Assembly: GCA_050010315.1 (NCBI GenBank)
Contig: JBEKLG010000066.1
Coordinates: 1-8,901, forward strand
DNA from: Bog-793 sp050010315
GTDB lineage: Bacteria > Actinomycetota > Acidimicrobiia > Acidimicrobiales > Bog-793
Direction: 5' to 3'
DNA: 8,901 nucleotides
How positions within the stretch are numbered: the stretch's first letter is position 1; each line of letters begins with the position of its first letter. The notes beneath the pieces were generated by a model. That model was not told the DNA's origin, ran no database searches, and saw only the letters and a list, made by a program, of their open reading frames with translations. Made by a program: the position numbers and the translations under genes. This document shows, one piece after another, positions 7,035 to 8,901 of the stretch.

Positions 7035-7511
7035 CTAATCCTGTTGGTCGATGCGGACGACCCAGGATCCCGAACCACCGGCGGTGATCGACACGGACTT
7101 CGGTCCGGAATCGTTGCCCGGGTCGGGCACGCAGCCTTGCGTGGCTGTGGCGTCTGGGTCGACGACGTCGAACAGCGTCATGGGGCCCCCGATTGGTGAA
7201 CCGATTGCGTAGACGAGTTTCCCCACCGCAAGGGAGCCGACGGCGAAGCAGATCTCGAGCGGGCGATTGGCGAAATCGACCACGCCAGACCGGGAGCGGG
7301 GGCCAAAGGCGGCGACCGCCCTATAGCCAGCTGCGACGGCCGGCAAGGCCGAACAAGCGGTGCCGCATACGGACGCGACGAAGTTTCCCGCTGGCGCAAG
7401 CGGGGGTCCACCAAGAGTGTGCGGCGTGACGGCTCGGTCGAAGGCGAAGCCAACGGCCGCGAGACTGGCCGCGAACAGGGAAAGCACGATCAACCAGGTT
7501 GCAACACGCAT
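7035..7511 (-). CDS. Small exported protein of unknown function (158 aa)
   Basis: The start is ATG at 7511 with a purine-rich GAGGAAGG seven bases upstream on the minus strand. The same frame stays open upstream to 7820, but that stretch would run through the tRNA-Gln gene, so the short form is chosen. Residues 1 to about 24 (MRVATWLIVLSLFAASLAAV...) form a signal peptide or membrane anchor. The mature part begins FDRAVTPHTLGGPPLAPAGN and carries four Cys: two close together in SVCGTAC, one in ICFAVG and one in QGCVPD. That arrangement could form disulfides outside the cell. Alternating short hydrophobic segments and Gly/Asp turns suggest a beta-rich fold. No domain is recognised. It shares orientation and secretion with the lipoprotein 119 bases downstream, so the two may act together, although each has its own Shine-Dalgarno. 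Confidence 0.7.
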   Translation of the reverse strand: MRVATWLIVLSLFAASLAAVGFAFDRAVTPHTLGGPPLAPAGNFVASVCGTACSALPAVAAGYRAVAAFGPRSRSGVVDFANRPLEICFAVGSLAVGKLVYAIGSPIGGPMTLFDVVDPDATATQGCVPDPGNDSGPKSVSITAGGSGSWVVRIDQQD

Positions 7512-7738
7512 CGCCGCCCCTTCCTCTGCTCCAGAATAATCATCGCGCCTTTGATCAATAGGTGCCTTCGCGTGACACGTCCGGGGTCGGAGCATGGCAA
7601 ATGCGTCATCGCGCACCAGCCCCGAGGCGCGAGCGGCCGGCTCGCCCTGCAACACGGGCGGCGCCGCGCCGGTGACCTGCGTGGCCCGTGCCTTTCCCCG
7701 GCAGTCACGCGCTGGACAGGTCGGCACGTCGAATGCAG

Positions 7739-7811
7739 CTGGCGGGGGAGGATTCGAACCTCCAACCTCCTGATCCAAAGTCAGGCGTTCTGCCTCTTGA
7801 ACTACCCGCCA
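7739..7811 (-). tRNA. tRNA-Gln (anticodon UUG)
   Basis: Read on the minus strand, a full cloverleaf of 73 bases can be drawn. The acceptor TGGCGGG pairs perfectly with CCCGCCA, the D stem is GTTC/GAAC, and the anticodon stem CCTGA/TCAGG encloses loop CTTTGGA with anticodon TTG. The variable loop is AGGTT, and the T arm GGAGG-TTCGAAT-CCTCC has the standard TTC-G-A core. The discriminator is G at 7739. CCA is not encoded: the bases after the discriminator are CTG. Confidence 0.96.
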
Positions 7812-7853
7812 CCGGGTCACGACGTTGCGCTCTCGTCTGTCCGTCCGCGCAAC

Positions 7854-7881
7854 CCGATACGCGCACGCCCGTGATGTTCAA
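7854..7881 (-). promoter_or_regulatory. Candidate promoter of tRNA-Gln
   Basis: On the minus strand a -35-like TTGAAC (7881-7876) and a -10-like TATCGG (7859-7854) are 16 bases apart. They lie upstream of the tRNA 5' end at 7811, leaving a leader of roughly 35-40 bases for RNase P to remove. The -10 match is only partial. Confidence 0.35.
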
Positions 7882-8069
7882 GCCTCGCACAGCACCAGCA
7901 TCGCCGCGCGCGATCGCGAAGGACGAGTGACCAAAGAGGAAACACGGTGACGTATTGAGGAGTCCTTCATCTCCATAGGATTGGTATGGTCAGGTCTTAT
8001 GTGGCAGCGATCGAGTCTCCGACTTGAGCTGCCCAGGAATTCATCGTCAGGAGTCCAGAAATCTCCTTC

Positions 8070-8901
8070 ATGACCCCATCGCCAATTGGGAAGCCGCTCT
8101 GGCGCCATCCGGGCGCTACGAGGCGACGCGGTCGCCTGCTTGGCATCTTTGCCCTCGGCACGCTCACGATCGGGACCAACCTGTCTCTGTGCAACGGAGC
8201 TGGATCTGCGGCGATCACGATGATTCCTCGAGCGACCTCCGTCGGGGGAATGTCCTCGATCGCTCCTGGCGCCGACCACCTGACGGATGTTTCGGGCAAG
8301 GATTTCCGGGCCATCCGCGCCAACCTGGATCCCCGCCTGCATAGCGGCTCGACCAGATCGCGCCTCAAGCGCCCGACCGTGAATGCCCAACCGCGCAGCG
8401 AAACCGTCTATGCCGGTCAGGTGGCGAGGTTCACCGCGCACGCGTCCGGCACTCCGGCTCCAACCGTGAGATGGCAGGATCGACATGGCTCAACGGGATC
8501 GTGGAAGAAGATTAGGGGTGCGATCGCCAAGACCTACTCCTTCACCGCGTCGCGCTCGAAGAACCACTACGAGTACCGGGCGATCTTTAGGAATTCCGTG
8601 GGCACCGCAGCGACGCACGCGGCAACCTTGACGGTCAAGTTGGCCACGGCCCCACGGCCGAACAACAGTTCGAACACGGCTGCCCCCGTTGTCACCCGAC
8701 AACCGGCGAGTCAAACGGTCACGCGGGGTGACACGGCGACCTTCAGGGCCTCGGCTTCGGGTAGCCCGACGCCCGCCGTGCATTGGCAGATCTCGACAGA
8801 TCGTGGCCTGACCTGGGCAAACACCGCCGACGCGACCTCGACCACCTACTCGTTCAGGGCCTCGGCCTCCGACAACGGCGATGAGTACCGCGCTGTCTTC
8901 A
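8070..8901 (+). CDS. Exported protein with tandem Ig-like repeats (N-terminal part, runs off the right edge)
   Basis: The first 277 residues of a longer protein are visible; the frame is open to the window end. ATG at 8070 is the only start after the in-frame TGA at 8025; AGGAG at 8049-8053 is rather far (16 bases). The N-terminus is a basic region (RHPGATRRRGR, 12-22), then a hydrophobic core (LLGIFALGTLTIGTNL, 23-38) and small residues GAGSAA (43-48), a likely signal-peptidase site. A poorly structured spacer (49-106) precedes two related units at about 107-190 and 211 to the edge. Each reads QP-S-TV-G--A-F-A-ASG-P-P-V-WQ, then a second Trp, TYSF-AS-S and EYRA-F, the pattern of bacterial Ig-like beta-sandwich repeats that lack the disulfide Cys pair. 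Unit spacing is about 104 residues. Such repeats usually build stalks or binding domains on the cell surface; the effector part, if any, lies downstream. Confidence 0.85.
   Translation, partial: MTPSPIGKPLWRHPGATRRRGRLLGIFALGTLTIGTNLSLCNGAGSAAITMIPRATSVGGMSSIAPGADHLTDVSGKDFRAIRANLDPRLHSGSTRSRLKRPTVNAQPRSETVYAGQVARFTAHASGTPAPTVRWQDRHGSTGSWKKIRGAIAKTYSFTASRSKNHYEYRAIFRNSVGTAATHAATLTVKLATAPRPNNSSNTAAPVVTRQPASQTVTRGDTATFRASASGSPTPAVHWQISTDRGLTWANTADATSTTYSFRASASDNGDEYRAVF
8390..8901 (+). repeat. Two diverged Ig-like protein repeats
   Basis: Copy 1 spans roughly 8388-8639 and copy 2 starts near 8700 and is cut by the window edge. Protein similarity is clear (for example AKTYSFTAS versus STTYSFRAS, and EYRAIF versus EYRAVF). 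The DNA is diverged apart from short shared words, so these are old duplications rather than a fresh tandem copy. Confidence 0.7.

Noticed and set aside
7739..7811. tRNA-Gln as an integration site
   Set aside because: No integrase gene is present, and I found no repeat of the tRNA 3' end elsewhere in the window.
7512..7820. Upstream extension of the small exported protein by 103 codons
   Set aside because: It would run through the tRNA-Gln gene and place the signal peptide in the middle of the protein. ATG 7511 has its own Shine-Dalgarno.

Overview
The window is GC-rich chromosomal DNA that looks actinobacterial. Wobble positions are strongly G/C, a secreted protein has a lipobox followed by a poly-Thr linker, genes overlap tightly, and the tRNA gene does not encode its CCA end. 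Acidimicrobiia or Thermoleophilia would fit, but that placement is inference. There are no phage, transposon or CRISPR signs.

Positions 1-3818 (+) hold the last three genes of a peptide/nickel-type (Dpp/Opp) ABC importer operon: the C-terminal part of a DppB-type permease cut by the window edge, a DppC permease fused to a DppD ATPase in one chain, and a DppF-type ATPase. The genes overlap by 1 and 17 bases, so they are almost certainly co-translated. The substrate-binding protein is not in the window and would be expected upstream.

Positions 3942-5861 (-) hold a convergent two-gene unit: an NAD(P)-dependent D-2-hydroxyacid dehydrogenase of the glyoxylate/hydroxypyruvate reductase type, followed by a compact type I glycerate kinase. 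Together they would reduce hydroxypyruvate (or glyoxylate) and phosphorylate the resulting D-glycerate into lower glycolysis. The kinase has no ATG, GTG or TTG where its N-terminus must begin. It is in the same frame as the dehydrogenase, one UGA apart, and an ACG sits exactly where the initiator Met is expected. This is the oddest feature of the window.

Positions 5862-6270 have no convincing gene. Positions 6271-7511 (-) carry two small secreted proteins of unknown function, a 214-residue lipoprotein with a Thr8 linker and a 158-residue exported protein. Each has about four cysteines in its mature part. Positions 7739-7811 (-) are tRNA-Gln(UUG).

From 8070 (+) to the right edge runs the start of a large exported protein with a basic signal peptide, a low-complexity spacer and tandem bacterial Ig-like repeats. 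It continues beyond the window.
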